Assembly (NCBI GenBank): GCA_965199725.1
Contig: OZ241321.1
Coordinates: 868,001 to 932,000, forward strand
Source of the DNA: G965199725 sp965199725
GTDB taxonomy: Bacteria; Pseudomonadota; Gammaproteobacteria; Nitrosococcales; Methylophagaceae
Length of the DNA stretch: 64,000 nt
Reading direction: 5' to 3'
Numbering within the stretch: the stretch's first letter is position 1; every line of letters starts with the position of its first letter. The notes under the pieces were generated by a model. It saw only the letters and a list, made by a program, of their open reading frames with translations, was not told the DNA's origin and did not search any database. Of this stretch, positions 54,863 through 63,309 are shown one piece after another. The position numbers were made by a program, and so were the translations under genes.

Positions 54863-55234
54863 TCAATTTGCCGTATCATTATAGCCAAGATCGCGCCATG
54901 CCTCATATAGGATGATAGATAATAGCAGTGGCATTTGCCAGGTTTAAACTACGACTTTTTGTCCGCATTGGGATACATTTTCCCATCAGCGGTAAACATA
55001 TTGAGTATATGGGTGGGTAACAACCCTCGTGACTCAGGCCTAAACAAAAACACATTTTCATCACGATAACATGGCTTGTCATAATATTGTGTTGCTTTTG
55101 TCGTACAGGCAAAAAGACGTCGATCGCTTAACCAAAATATAAATGCTGCAAAGTCAGTTTTTATTAAGCACATAAGCGAATAATGTTACACTATTAGGCA
55201 GGATTTCTGGCTCAAATAATGCTACGTGCAGCAA
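54863..55234 (-). pseudogene. trmL: trmL remnant, tRNA-Leu wobble 2'-O-methyltransferase
   Basis: Joined across frames, the minus strand gives HVALFEPEILPNSVTLF (TrmL N-terminus), then RRLFACTTKATQYYDK, NVFLFRPESRGLLPTHIL, IPMRTKSRSLNLANATA and finally LYEAWRDLGYND, in the order of the SPOUT methyltransferase TrmL. At least three frame changes, a stop after LNKN and loss of part of the middle (about 124 codons span against about 155 in TrmL) show it is not functional. TrmL methylates the wobble base of tRNA-Leu(CAA) and tRNA-Leu(UAA). It sits between two CAU tRNA genes. Confidence 0.8.
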
Positions 55235-55310
55235 AATAACAACTACTTGGCTGTCAATAATTTAATATACTTTGGAATAAGCCTATCTCCCGTATTCCTT
55301 GCAATAATTA

Positions 55311-55387
55311 TGGTGGGCCTACAGGGATTCGAACCCCGGACAAAGGGATTATGAGTCCCCTGCTCTAACCAACTGAGCTATAGGCCC
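55311..55387 (-). tRNA. tRNA-Ile2 (CAU, modified to lysidine)
   Basis: A 77-base cloverleaf with acceptor GGGCCTA pairing TAGGCCC, encoded CCA and anticodon CAT in CTCATAA. Its stem GGGGA-loop-TCCCT and its position beside rpoD, as with E. coli ileX, suggest tRNA-Ile2, in which TilS converts C34 to lysidine to read AUA. An elongator tRNA-Met cannot be fully excluded from sequence alone. Confidence 0.8.
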
Positions 55388-55394
55388 TAACAGC

Positions 55395-57191
55395 TTAGCC
55401 ATTATCTGCATCTACGAAACTTCGTAACACATCTAATCGCGTTGGATGACGTAACTTACGCAATGCTTTTGCTTCAATTTGGCGAATACGTTCACGGGTT
55501 ACATCAAACTGCTTACCAACTTCTTCCAGCGTGTGATCAGTATTCATACCAATACCAAAACGCATACGCACCACTCTAGATTCACGGTCTGTTAACCCAT
55601 CTAATACCCCTTTTGTTACCTCTTTTAGTCCTGTCATCATCGCTGATTCTTGAGGTGATACCGTATTGATATCCTCAAAAAAATCGCCCAGATGTGAATC
55701 TTCATTGTCACCAATGGGTGTTTCCATTGAAATGGGCTCTCTGGATATTTTCAGCACTTTGCGTATCTTATCTTCTGGCATTTCAACACGCTCTGACAGC
55801 TCTTCTGGCGTTGGCTCCCGCCCCATTTCCTGTAACATCTGACGGGCAATACGATTTAGTTTATTGATCGTTTCAATCATGTGCACTGGAATACGAATAG
55901 TGCGCGCCTGATCGGCAATTGATCGGGTAATTGCTTGACGAATCCACCATGTTGCATAGGTAGAAAATTTGTAGCCACGCTGATATTCGAATTTATCAAC
56001 TGCTTTCATTAACCCAATATTACCTTCCTGGATTAAATCTAAAAATTGCAATCCGCGGTTGGTATATTTTTTGGCAATGGAAATAACTAGGCGCAGATTT
56101 GCTTCAACCATCTCCTTTTTAGCACGACGTGCTTTTGACTGTGCTATTGATATTTGCCGATTGATTCCTTTAATTTCTGCAACTGTCGTCTGTCGGTCCT
56201 CTGCAATCTTGGTCATTTTTGTCTGCGCTTTGATAATGACATCAAGGTTTTTTCTGATGATAGATGAATAATGCTTTTTGGCGCGGATATGTTTATCTGC
56301 CCAGCTCGTGTTAGTTTCATTACCAGCAAATGAATTGATAAAATCACGACGATTCATCCGTGCCATGTCCACAACAATTTTGGCGACAATCTTTTCCTGT
56401 TCATGAATCGCTTCAGCAGCATCAATCAACAGGCCGCTTAAAATTGCTAATGTTCTTGGCGCCAACTTAAACTCCATAAACAAGTTAGTTACCTGTTTCT
56501 GTGCCACAGCCGCACCTTCCTTACTACTGGCACTTATTAGTTCAGCATGCGCTGTACGCAAGTCCGTAAAACGCTGATGGGCTAATTCCGGATCAATACC
56601 AACTAATGCACTATCATCATCTAAGGCTTGTGCTCGCGTATCTTCTTCTGCAACATGGGTAATCTCTTCATGTTCATCAGATGTTGCGCACTCTTTTATA
56701 AGCTCTTTAAGGCGTAATTCACCGGCTTCAACAGCGCTATATTGATCAAGAAATACCGTGATACAAGTAGGGTATGTTGATAATATTACTAGACTTTCTC
56801 TCAGCCCCGCCTCAATTCGCTTGGCAATCTCAATCTCATCTTTTTTGGTTAACAGATCAACAGAGCCCATTTCTCGCATGTACATACGCACTGGATCAGC
56901 AGTACGACCAAACTCACCATCAGCAGAACTGGCCAAATGGGCTGCCGTCTCTTCCACTGACACCTCATCACTGCCTGATGCTGCCTCAGCTAGGCGCTCC
57001 ATCTCATCAGTATCTAAGCCATCCTCACAGACTACGATACCTAACCCATTGAACATGCTAATGACATCTTCAATTTGATCAACATCAACCAAATCTTCAG
57101 GTAGGTGATCATTGATCTCACCATGAGTAAGATAACCTCGTTCTTTACCAATATTAATAAGCTCTCTAATAAGCGATTGATGATCTTTCAT
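55395..57191 (-). CDS. rpoD: RNA polymerase sigma-70 factor RpoD
   Basis: The housekeeping sigma factor. The 598-residue product shows region 1.1 at the N-terminus, DPVRMYMREMGSVDLLT (1.2), a non-conserved region to about 350, region 2 with FLDLIQEGNIGLMKAVDKFEY and STYATWWIRQAITRSIADQ, region 3, and region 4 with TLEEVGKQFDVTRERIRQIE. It follows dnaG in the rpsU-yqeY-dnaG-rpoD macromolecular-synthesis order. Confidence 0.99.
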   Translation of the reverse strand: MKDHQSLIRELINIGKERGYLTHGEINDHLPEDLVDVDQIEDVISMFNGLGIVVCEDGLDTDEMERLAEAASGSDEVSVEETAAHLASSADGEFGRTADPVRMYMREMGSVDLLTKKDEIEIAKRIEAGLRESLVILSTYPTCITVFLDQYSAVEAGELRLKELIKECATSDEHEEITHVAEEDTRAQALDDDSALVGIDPELAHQRFTDLRTAHAELISASSKEGAAVAQKQVTNLFMEFKLAPRTLAILSGLLIDAAEAIHEQEKIVAKIVVDMARMNRRDFINSFAGNETNTSWADKHIRAKKHYSSIIRKNLDVIIKAQTKMTKIAEDRQTTVAEIKGINRQISIAQSKARRAKKEMVEANLRLVISIAKKYTNRGLQFLDLIQEGNIGLMKAVDKFEYQRGYKFSTYATWWIRQAITRSIADQARTIRIPVHMIETINKLNRIARQMLQEMGREPTPEELSERVEMPEDKIRKVLKISREPISMETPIGDNEDSHLGDFFEDINTVSPQESAMMTGLKEVTKGVLDGLTDRESRVVRMRFGIGMNTDHTLEEVGKQFDVTRERIRQIEAKALRKLRHPTRLDVLRSFVDADNG

Positions 57192-57284
57192 TATGGTCTT
57201 TTTGTCATTTTAGTAAACAGAAACTTAACTTTCTATTATAACCAAAATTGTAATAATTATACATGTACATCGCAGTTTATTAGT

Positions 57285-59024
57285 CTACTTGAATGACTTT
57301 AGCTCCTTTTTTTCTCCTTCTGTTAACTGACTGGGATCATTATTCTTTCCTATTAACTGCTCTTGCCGTTGTCTGGATGCCTGCTGACAGAGCCGCTGAA
57401 TAACGCCTAATAACTCATGCTTTAACCCATTTGAGGATAAAGCCAATCGCTTTAGCGCCAGCTGTCTTAAATATTCATCATGCCTACTGCCTTTTGATCG
57501 CTCCAGTAGCCCAGCAGTCTTTAGGCGCGGATTCTGGCGTAAGGTTTTAATCAGCGCAACCAGCATTTTTATGCCTGGTATATCCAAAGTAGCTATTTTG
57601 TCCAGTTCATCTATGGCAATATCAGCATAAAATATTGGATATTGCAGCAGAATAGTCATTGCCGTTTCCACTAGCGGCGATATTTTTGATTTTGTCCGCC
57701 GTGATTGTGTTGTTTTTTTTGCATGCAAAGGCAAAGGCGCGTTAAGATGCCTTCGCAATAAAGCGATATCTACTTTTGCTCTGTCTGCCAGTTGTTGTTC
57801 TAACATATCGCGATACAAACCTAGCGGAACATGCCGAAGATAAGGTTTTGCAGTTTCCACCAAACGCGATCGACCGTCCATTGAGCTTATATCAAGCGAA
57901 CCTTTCAAATAGTCAAAAAAGAAGTCAGAATAGTTTTTGGCCTTAGTCACCAGACTCACAAAAGCAGTTTGCCCCCATTGTTTTAAAAAACTATCTGGGT
58001 CATCGCCATCAGCCAGAAACACAAACTTGAACTGGTTATTGCCACCCAGCATCGGCAATGCAGTTTCTGCTGCATGCCAAGCTGCTTGTTGCCCAGCACG
58101 ATCACCATCAAAACAAAACACAATTTCTGGTGAGGTGCGCATTGCCTGGCGCAAATGATCGGTCGTCACTGCAGTGCCTAGTGTGGCTACGGCATTAGTG
58201 ATGCCATTATTCACCAAGGTAAGCACATCCATATAGCCTTCAACGATGATAATGCGATTTAATTTAGGCTGAGATTTACGCGCCTGAAACAAACCATAAA
58301 GCTGGCTACTTTTTTGAAAAACTTTGGTTTCGGGTGAATTAAGATATTTGGGACTAATGCTGTCATCAAGCGTTCGCCCACCAAAACCAACCACCCGATC
58401 TCGACGATCAAGAATTGGAAACATAAGACGATTACGGAAACGGTCATACTGCCTTCCAGATTCATTATTGCTTAAAAGTCCAGCTTCATTCAGTCGCTGA
58501 CGATCACGTTCACTATTGCCAAATGATTTAAGCAGATTATCCCAGCCATCTGGCGCCATACCAACAGCAAACCGCTCAACAGTCTGAGGCAACAAGCCAC
58601 GACGCTCTAAGTAAGCCAAAAAAAAGGTTCTCTGAGGATGCGTTTGCAATTGACGGACATAATACTGGCTGACCTTATCCAGTAAGTCATATATGTCCTT
58701 GCTGACTAGTGATAAAGGCTGTGTTGTTACTGGCATAGCCACGCCAACCATATCCGCAAGTTCATGTATTGATTCAACAAAGCCCATTTGTTCATAATCC
58801 ATTAAAAACCCAACGGCAGTGCCGTTAGCGCCGCAACCAAAACAATGGTAAAACTGCTTATCTGGGCTAACAGTAAAAGAAGGGGTTTTTTCGTTGTGAA
58901 ATGGACAACAAGCCTGGAAGTTCCTGCCAACCCTTTTTAAGGGAAGCCGTGGATCAATCACGTCAACAATATCAACCTGCAACAATAAATCATCAATGAA
59001 TTGCTGTGGAATTCGACCAGCCAT
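57285..59024 (-). CDS. dnaG: DNA primase DnaG
   Basis: DnaG makes RNA primers at the replication fork. The 579-residue product has the CHC2 zinc finger (C40, H43, C61, C64), the TOPRIM motif IIIVEGYMDVLTL with FCFDGDRAGQQA, and a C-terminal DnaB-interaction domain (about residues 430-579). It is between yqeY and rpoD. Confidence 0.99.
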   Translation of the reverse strand: MAGRIPQQFIDDLLLQVDIVDVIDPRLPLKRVGRNFQACCPFHNEKTPSFTVSPDKQFYHCFGCGANGTAVGFLMDYEQMGFVESIHELADMVGVAMPVTTQPLSLVSKDIYDLLDKVSQYYVRQLQTHPQRTFFLAYLERRGLLPQTVERFAVGMAPDGWDNLLKSFGNSERDRQRLNEAGLLSNNESGRQYDRFRNRLMFPILDRRDRVVGFGGRTLDDSISPKYLNSPETKVFQKSSQLYGLFQARKSQPKLNRIIIVEGYMDVLTLVNNGITNAVATLGTAVTTDHLRQAMRTSPEIVFCFDGDRAGQQAAWHAAETALPMLGGNNQFKFVFLADGDDPDSFLKQWGQTAFVSLVTKAKNYSDFFFDYLKGSLDISSMDGRSRLVETAKPYLRHVPLGLYRDMLEQQLADRAKVDIALLRRHLNAPLPLHAKKTTQSRRTKSKISPLVETAMTILLQYPIFYADIAIDELDKIATLDIPGIKMLVALIKTLRQNPRLKTAGLLERSKGSRHDEYLRQLALKRLALSSNGLKHELLGVIQRLCQQASRQRQEQLIGKNNDPSQLTEGEKKELKSFK

Positions 59025-59095
59025 GAGTGATGCCTAATGCCTGTAACTGCTACAAAAGTAAACTTGCCACTATATTAGCATGGCAAGGCTATCAA

Positions 59096-59557
59096 TTACC
59101 TAGTAAGCGCTATTTTAACAAGACGGCTGACAACAGCCATATCTGCACGTCCCTGCATCTGAGCACGCAACGCACCCATTACTTTGCCCATATCGCCCGC
59201 ACCAGAGGCGCCTAGTTGTACAATAGCCACCTCAATGGCATTGTTAATTTCATCTTCTGTCAGCGCTATTGGCATAAATTCACTGATAACAGCCAACTCC
59301 GTAGCTTCAATGGCGACTAGATCATCGCGCCCTGCCCGCTCAAACTGGCTTAGTGAATCGCGACGTTGTTTACACATTCTGGTTAAAATGGCAACGATGC
59401 CATCATCAGCCAAATCCTGCCTTTTATCAACTTCAACCTGTTTAATTGAAGCAGTAATCTGCCGCAATATCGCAAGGCGCGCTTTATCTTGCGCACGCAT
59501 TGCTGCTTTAACACTGTCCTGAATAACAGTTTTTAATGGGCTGGGTTTAGCGGGCAT
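59096..59557 (-). CDS. yqeY: YqeY/GatB-related protein
   Basis: A 153-residue protein of the YqeY family, related to the C-terminal helical domain of GatB; in other bacteria it lies in the rpsU-dnaG region and its function is unsettled. Visible are KARLAILRQITASIKQVEVDKRQ and DMGKVMGALRAQMQGRADM, the family's conserved end. The frame opens upstream at 59701 but the ATG at 59557 (MPAKPSPLK) avoids overlap with rpsU. Confidence 0.92.
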   Translation of the reverse strand: MPAKPSPLKTVIQDSVKAAMRAQDKARLAILRQITASIKQVEVDKRQDLADDGIVAILTRMCKQRRDSLSQFERAGRDDLVAIEATELAVISEFMPIALTEDEINNAIEVAIVQLGASGAGDMGKVMGALRAQMQGRADMAVVSRLVKIALTR

Positions 59558-59570
59558 AATGCTTTGATTT

Positions 59571-59786
59571 TTAGTACATGCGAACGCGACGCGCACTTTC
59601 ACGGGATAGCTTTTTCTGATAACGCTTAACAGCAGCAGCAAAGGCACGTTTACGCGCTGTTGTTGGCTTTTCATATGCCTGGCGTTCGCGAGCCTCTGCA
59701 ATTACACCAGCCTTTTCACACGCACGTTTGAAACGGCGTAAAGCAACATCAAATGGTTCATTTTCTTTCAAGCGTACTGATGGCAT
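59571..59786 (-). CDS. rpsU: Ribosomal protein bS21
   Basis: A small basic 30S protein involved in initiation. The 71-residue product begins MPSVRLKENEPFDVALRRFKR, has the Arg/Lys-rich middle (TTARKRAFAAAVKRYQKK) and ends RRVRMY. The ATG at 59786 has GGA eight bases before it; the longer open frame to 59873 is not plausible. It opens the macromolecular-synthesis operon and is divergent from tsaD. Confidence 0.98.
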   Translation of the reverse strand: MPSVRLKENEPFDVALRRFKRACEKAGVIAEARERQAYEKPTTARKRAFAAAVKRYQKKLSRESARRVRMY

Positions 59787-59934
59787 TGATCGGTTCCTGC
59801 GTATTATTTGTTGACCGCCTCTTATTATCGCGAAGTATTTACTGAAAAACAAGCACTCAATATCGTTTTTCATTGCTCATCCAGTGACAAAACGGGATAA
59901 TATTGCCTCAATTAGCTATTCAATAAACATTTTT

Positions 59935-60945
59935 ATGCTGACACTAGGCATTGAATCATCATGCGATGAAACAGGCATCGCCTTGTATGACAATAACAAA
60001 GGTCTGCTCGCACACGCACTTTACAGCCAAAGTGATCTGCATGACAAATACGGCGGCGTGGTGCCTGAACTTGCTTCTCGTGATCATATTCGCAAAATTT
60101 TACCGCTCATTAATGATGTGCTCAATACCGCCGACTGCACGCGCTTAAAGATTGACAATATTGCCTATACTGCTGGTCCAGGGTTGACCGGCGCGCTATT
60201 GGTAGGCGCAACAATTGGTCGTAGCCTTGCGTGGGCGTGGGGAATTCCGGTGCTACCAATCAACCATATGGAAGGACATCTACTATCTCCCTTGCTTGAG
60301 AATAACTCACCTTCATTCCCTTTTGTGTCGCTGCTGGTGTCTGGTGGTCATACATTATTGGTTGACGTAAAGCATATTGGTCAATATACCATATTGGGTG
60401 AATCTGTTGATGATGCTGTTGGTGAAGCGTTTGATAAAACAGCAAAAATGTTAGGACTTACTTACCCAGGAGGCCCTGCACTGGAAGCATTAGCGAAAAA
60501 AGGTATCGCTGATAAATATCGCTTTCCAAGACCGATGACTAACCGCCCAGGGTTAGATTTTAGCTTCAGCGGCTTAAAAACCTTTGCGGTGAACACCTGG
60601 CGAAACAGCAAACAGTCAGCGCAGGATAAAGCTGACATCGCGCACGCTTTTCAAGCAGCTGCAATTGAAACACTAGTGATTAAATGCCAGCGTGCATTAC
60701 AAAAGACAAATCATAGTACCCTGATTGTTGCTGGTGGCGTTAGCGCCAACAACGCATTGCGTACCCGATTTAATGCTATAGCTGACATCTGCATTTACTA
60801 CCCACGTCCAGCATTTTGCAGCGATAACGGCGCCATGATTGCATTTGCTGGCTCATTGCGCCATTGCGCGACAGGAAATAACACCCAGTCCGATTTTATA
60901 GTGCGATCGCGCTGGTCGCTCGATGAATTAACCCCTCCTAATTAA
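59935..60945 (+). CDS. tsaD: TsaD, tRNA t6A37 threonylcarbamoyltransferase
   Basis: TsaD transfers the threonylcarbamoyl group to A37 of ANN-decoding tRNAs with TsaB and TsaE. The 336-residue product (E. coli 337) has GIESSCDETG near the start, metal ligands H111 and H115 in NHMEGHL, VSGGHTLLVDV and a C-terminal SDNGAMIAF. The frame opens upstream at a GTG (59884), but the ATG at 59935 matches the family. It is divergent from rpsU as usual. Confidence 0.97.
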   Translation: MLTLGIESSCDETGIALYDNNKGLLAHALYSQSDLHDKYGGVVPELASRDHIRKILPLINDVLNTADCTRLKIDNIAYTAGPGLTGALLVGATIGRSLAWAWGIPVLPINHMEGHLLSPLLENNSPSFPFVSLLVSGGHTLLVDVKHIGQYTILGESVDDAVGEAFDKTAKMLGLTYPGGPALEALAKKGIADKYRFPRPMTNRPGLDFSFSGLKTFAVNTWRNSKQSAQDKADIAHAFQAAAIETLVIKCQRALQKTNHSTLIVAGGVSANNALRTRFNAIADICIYYPRPAFCSDNGAMIAFAGSLRHCATGNNTQSDFIVRSRWSLDELTPPN

Positions 60946-60948
60946 AAA

Positions 60949-61542
60949 TCACGCCTTATCCTCTTCGCCCGCTAATAATCGCTTGATATTGGTATGATGG
61001 CGTGCCAGTAAAATTAGTGCGATCGCCAGTACTACCCACCTAGCACCAATATTATCAAGCATCCACATACTAAAAACAGGCGCCAATAAAGATGTCACTA
61101 ATGCAGACAGTGATGATAAGCGGCTGATTACAAAAACTACCAACCAGCTTAATAGTAAAAGCATCGCCATTGTTGGTGATAATGCAATAAAACCACCCAA
61201 CGCTGTTGCAACGCCTTTGCCGCCCTTGAAACCAAAAAACAGCGGATAAATATGGCCAATAAACGCAGCAAAAGCAACGGCGGCAGCCCATAACGAATCC
61301 AACCCCAACCACCTTGCTATAATAACCGGCAACAAGCCCTTGAATATATCAAGCAAAAGTACTGCTGCTGCTAACTTCTTGTCAGCAAAACGCAATATAT
61401 TGGTTGCCCCCGGATTGCCGGATCCTTGTGATCGTGGATCCGGCAAACCAGTTAACCTGCATAGTATAATTGCACTTGACAAAGAGCCCATCAAGTAAGC
61501 GACAATAAGTATGTTCATGATTAAAATAAACGGCTCAGGCAT
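60949..61542 (-). CDS. plsY: PlsY, acyl-phosphate glycerol-3-phosphate acyltransferase
   Basis: An inner-membrane enzyme that adds the first acyl chain to glycerol 3-phosphate using acyl phosphate. The 197-residue product has about five membrane helices with GSGNPGATNILR (about residues 40-51) and GHIYPLFFGFKGGKGVATALG. Its stop lies three bases from the tsaD stop (convergent). The start may be the first ATG or the ATG eight codons later (MNILIVAYLMGS). Confidence 0.95.
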   Translation of the reverse strand: MPEPFILIMNILIVAYLMGSLSSAIILCRLTGLPDPRSQGSGNPGATNILRFADKKLAAAVLLLDIFKGLLPVIIARWLGLDSLWAAAVAFAAFIGHIYPLFFGFKGGKGVATALGGFIALSPTMAMLLLLSWLVVFVISRLSSLSALVTSLLAPVFSMWMLDNIGARWVVLAIALILLARHHTNIKRLLAGEEDKA

Positions 61543-61615
61543 GATATGATAAATTGAAAAAAACTATTATTATAAGGATATTACCTGTTATTTTCACTTT
61601 TTAGCTGGTAACCTA

Positions 61616-61975
61616 ATGGATAAAATACAGATTACCAACCTTGATATTGACGCCATTATCGGGGTATATGACTGGGAACGAAAAAAGCCACAAACCCTGT
61701 CGTTTGACCTAAAAATAGACTACAATATCAAAACTGCCGCAGATAGCGACCATATTGGCGATGCCCTTGATTACAAAGCCATTACAGGCACTATCGTTCG
61801 CTTTGTTAAAAACAGCCGTTACCAGCTAATTGAAACACTAGCCGAATCCCTTTGCAAATTATTGCTGGCAAGCTATCCTATTCTTTCACTGACATTAACT
61901 TTAAGCAAACCAGTGGCGTTACATGGCCAGAATACCGCTAAAATTATTATCACACGCAGCAAGTCATGGCATTAA
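61616..61975 (+). CDS. folB: Dihydroneopterin aldolase FolB
   Basis: FolB cleaves dihydroneopterin to hydroxymethyl-dihydropterin in folate synthesis. The 119-residue product matches the family length, opens MDKIQITNLDIDAIIGVYDWERKKPQ, and has YQLIETLAESL and LTLSKPVALHG with the catalytic lysine region. It overlaps folK by ten bases and is divergent from plsY. Confidence 0.94.
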   Translation: MDKIQITNLDIDAIIGVYDWERKKPQTLSFDLKIDYNIKTAADSDHIGDALDYKAITGTIVRFVKNSRYQLIETLAESLCKLLLASYPILSLTLTLSKPVALHGQNTAKIIITRSKSWH

Positions 61976-62499
61976 CACAGACAAAAGGCTATTTATTAGG
62001 CATCGGTAGCAATATAGACCCTAAAGACAATATCACCAAAATTATTAGCTGTCTGCTAAGCTACTTCCCCTACCTTAAGCTCAGCAGGGTAATTAAGACT
62101 CTGCCAGTATCAATGAACAGTCATAATATCTTTCTTAATGCAGTAATTTTTATTGAAACAGAGGTCACAGCAGCAGCACTAAAAACAATTTGTAATCATA
62201 TTGAAGTGCAACTTGGGCGTGACCGTGATGATCCATTGAGCACAATCAAGGATCGTTCTGCTGACCTTGATATTTTAACGAACGTACATTTTCCTGATGA
62301 CTACAATCGCCCTGTCCAGCATATAACGGATGAATCCTTTCTGTATCCGTTACTGGTCGAATTGCTTGGCTTTCTGTCAGGGCGGCAATACACGGTAGAT
62401 AAGAAAGGCGTGGCTCTTGGCACTGACAGTTTATCGTTTGGACAGACGGCGACCACCATCCACCGGCACACTTGCACCAGTGATAAAAGCATTAGCTAG
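61966..62499 (+). CDS. folK: HPPK, 6-hydroxymethyl-dihydropterin pyrophosphokinase FolK
   Basis: FolK pyrophosphorylates the product of FolB. The 177-residue product has GYLLGIGSNIDPKDN at the N-terminus and the catalytic DRSADLDIL near residue 100, including the two metal-binding aspartates. The preceding region (GRDRDDPLSTIKD) diverges from the usual GRxRxxRWGPR pattern, and the C-terminal ~50 residues are atypical. Its 3' end overlaps folM by 69 bases in convergent orientation. Confidence 0.85.
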   Translation: MALTQTKGYLLGIGSNIDPKDNITKIISCLLSYFPYLKLSRVIKTLPVSMNSHNIFLNAVIFIETEVTAAALKTICNHIEVQLGRDRDDPLSTIKDRSADLDILTNVHFPDDYNRPVQHITDESFLYPLLVELLGFLSGRQYTVDKKGVALGTDSLSFGQTATTIHRHTCTSDKSIS

Positions 62500-63153
62500 C
62501 AGGCCTTGGACCACAAGATAAACAGGCTCAATACCCCCTTCCTGTGCCAGTGGTGTTTCAGCCAGCATCTGCTGTTTTGCCTTTGCACTGTGCTGGGCAT
62601 TAAATAATACTGGGCCTGGGGCTATCGCATTGACCTTAATATCTGGCGCAAATTTTTTTGCCAACACCAGCATCATATTATGTAGTCCTGCTTTGGTAGT
62701 ACCGTAAATATCAAACGCAGGTGTAGGATTTTCCACATTAATATCAGTAATATGAATAATATCTGTTGGGGTGTGTTCTCCAGCCTGTAACTGTGATCTT
62801 AACCCTTGATTAATTAAAAAAGGTGCCAACATATGTATAGTGAAAAATTGCTGGTATTGTCGTGCTGCTTCTGTTAGATCAGTTGATGTAGGCGCAAAAG
62901 AAGAAGCATTGTGAATGATTGCGCGCATACTATTGCAACGATTTTTTACTGCCTGCACAAACTGAAAAATAGCAGCACTGTCAGCCAGATCGGCTTGAAT
63001 GGTGGCAATACCATCATCATACAACGCTTTAGCATCGGCAGTAGCCGTACGATAATGAGCCAGTACGGTATAGCCATCCTGATGCAGGCATCTAGCAAGA
63101 TGATAACCTACTCGACAACCAGCACCTGTAACTAATACTGTATTTTCTAGCAC
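62431..63153 (-). CDS. folM: FolM-like pteridine reductase (SDR family)
   Basis: A short-chain dehydrogenase resembling FolM/PTR1 dihydromonapterin or dihydrofolate reductase. The 240-residue product has TGAGCRVG (residues 9-16), matching the TGxxxRxG cofactor motif of pteridine reductases, catalytic Y150 and K154 (YGTTK), and VNAIAPGPVL and VDGGRRL near the end. The GTG start at 63153 is preceded by GAGGGGGG. Location beside folB and folK supports a pterin substrate. Confidence 0.85.
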   Translation of the reverse strand: MLENTVLVTGAGCRVGYHLARCLHQDGYTVLAHYRTATADAKALYDDGIATIQADLADSAAIFQFVQAVKNRCNSMRAIIHNASSFAPTSTDLTEAARQYQQFFTIHMLAPFLINQGLRSQLQAGEHTPTDIIHITDINVENPTPAFDIYGTTKAGLHNMMLVLAKKFAPDIKVNAIAPGPVLFNAQHSAKAKQQMLAETPLAQEGGIEPVYLVVQGLLANAFITGASVPVDGGRRLSKR

Positions 63154-63309
63154 AGTTACACCCCCCTCAAGATTAAATTACTGCTGCATAAGCTTTATCA
63201 TTTACATTTATTGAACTAATAATATGGTTTAGCTGTCATCTCTATCCTATTAAGAAAGATTAAGCTATACATATAATAACCGTAAGTAAAGTATTTAAGG
63301 GATATATTT

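Noticed and set aside
63150..63309. Zur or Fur site before the ZnuD-like receptor
   Set aside because: No sequence matched either consensus well enough to report.
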